Below, piece by piece: positions 41,216 to 41,437 of a stretch of 41,437 nucleotides of DNA (its first letter is position 1; each line of letters starts with the position of its first letter). The notes beneath the pieces were generated by a model. That model made no database searches. It was not told the origin of the DNA and saw nothing but the letters and a program-made list of their open reading frames with translations. The stretch lies in the NCBI GenBank assembly GCA_016936615.1, contig JAFGXN010000028.1:1-41437 (forward strand), in the 5' to 3' direction. This stretch comes from Spirochaetales bacterium (GTDB lineage Bacteria > Spirochaetota > Spirochaetia > JAFGXN01). Both the position numbers and the translations under genes were made by a program.

Positions 41216-41437
41216 TTACAACTTGCTAGCTATAGCTTGAATCTCTTTGAGGCTCAGTCCACTTATATCAGAAATATCAGTTAAATCAAAACCTTTAGCC
41301 AGCATATTCAGAGCAGATTCAATTTGACCCTCTTTACGCCCCTCTTTTCTGCCAACCTCCCTGCCACGGGAGATTCCTTCGTCAAAGCCTTCTCTCTTAC
41401 CATCGCCATACGAGGTGCTGACAACTGCATTAAGATC
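41216..41437 (-). CDS. Partial Rpn/PD-(D/E)XK nuclease-family transposase (C-terminal end)
   Basis: The 73 C-terminal residues of a gene entering from the right edge. They show the charged repeat tail typical of Rpn-family proteins (GISRGREVGRKEGRKEGQIE), followed by a helical end NMLAKGFDLTDISDISGLSL and KEIQAIASKL. Rpn proteins are recombination-promoting nucleases often annotated as transposases. The catalytic part is outside the window, so activity cannot be judged. The stop is TAA at 41216-41218. Confidence 0.8.
   Translation of the reverse strand, partial: DLNAVVSTSYGDGKREGFDEGISRGREVGRKEGRKEGQIESALNMLAKGFDLTDISDISGLSLKEIQAIASKL

Overview
The window reads as a chromosomal segment of a low-GC spirochaete (order Spirochaetales; genus not determined). 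Supporting this are spirochaete-style lipoprotein and TPR genes, two methyl-accepting chemotaxis proteins, two bactofilins, a zinc-ribbon L31, type III glutamine synthetase, and AT-rich intergenic DNA with strong TTGACA promoters and poly-T terminators. Nearly every gene lies on the minus strand, so the layout is best read from right to left. Only a lipoprotein (9661-10332) and an ankyrin-repeat protein (40269-41138) are on the plus strand. No CRISPR array, prophage, intact insertion sequence or rRNA operon was seen.

Region by region. 1-3600: a partial unknown gene, then a DeoR-type regulator followed by a malate/lactate-dehydrogenase-like enzyme and NAD-malic enzyme (pyruvate/malate metabolism). 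3627-9578: a tightly packed operon, chemoreceptor -> degenerate histidine kinase -> orphan Cas2-family protein -> cardiolipin synthase. This is the strangest unit in the window. Its promoter is back to back with that of a plus-strand fibronectin-III lipoprotein. 10329-18352: a long run of a galactokinase-like GHMP kinase, surE, nifS, nifU, an NHL/VWA-like secreted protein, a cysteine-cluster protein and a fused aroD-aroE. 18437-25680: a housekeeping run with a 56-residue zinc ribbon, S20 (TTG start), HU, Lnt, a response regulator, bactofilin, CinA, Rho with an asparagine-rich insert, and L31.

25841-29848 is the nitrogen-assimilation block (glnN, glnK, amt). Both transcription units carry a near-consensus sigma-54 promoter. 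About 90-100 bp upstream of each lies a pair of TACA-N4-TGTA dyads whose centres are exactly 30 bp apart, which looks like an enhancer for one shared activator. 30011-36025 holds a TPR lipoprotein, an acyltransferase fused to a zinc ribbon, further TPR proteins, tRNA-Lys and tRNA-Glu, mtaB and a second bactofilin. 36104-40135 holds a second chemoreceptor, an AraC/GyrI-like regulator and an SPL-like radical SAM protein. The right edge has a truncated Rpn-family nuclease gene next to the broken N-terminal stub of another.

The strongest leads are: (1) the chemoreceptor/pseudo-kinase/Cas2 operon without CRISPR; (2) the paired sigma-54 enhancers; (3) Rho with a prion-like Asn-rich segment and a TG-repeat in its likely promoter spacer; (4) a galactokinase homologue that lost sugar-binding residues; (5) T(n)A(n) palindromes abutting three stop codons; and (6) the Rpn remnant. 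All functional calls rest on reading motifs by eye. No database search was run.
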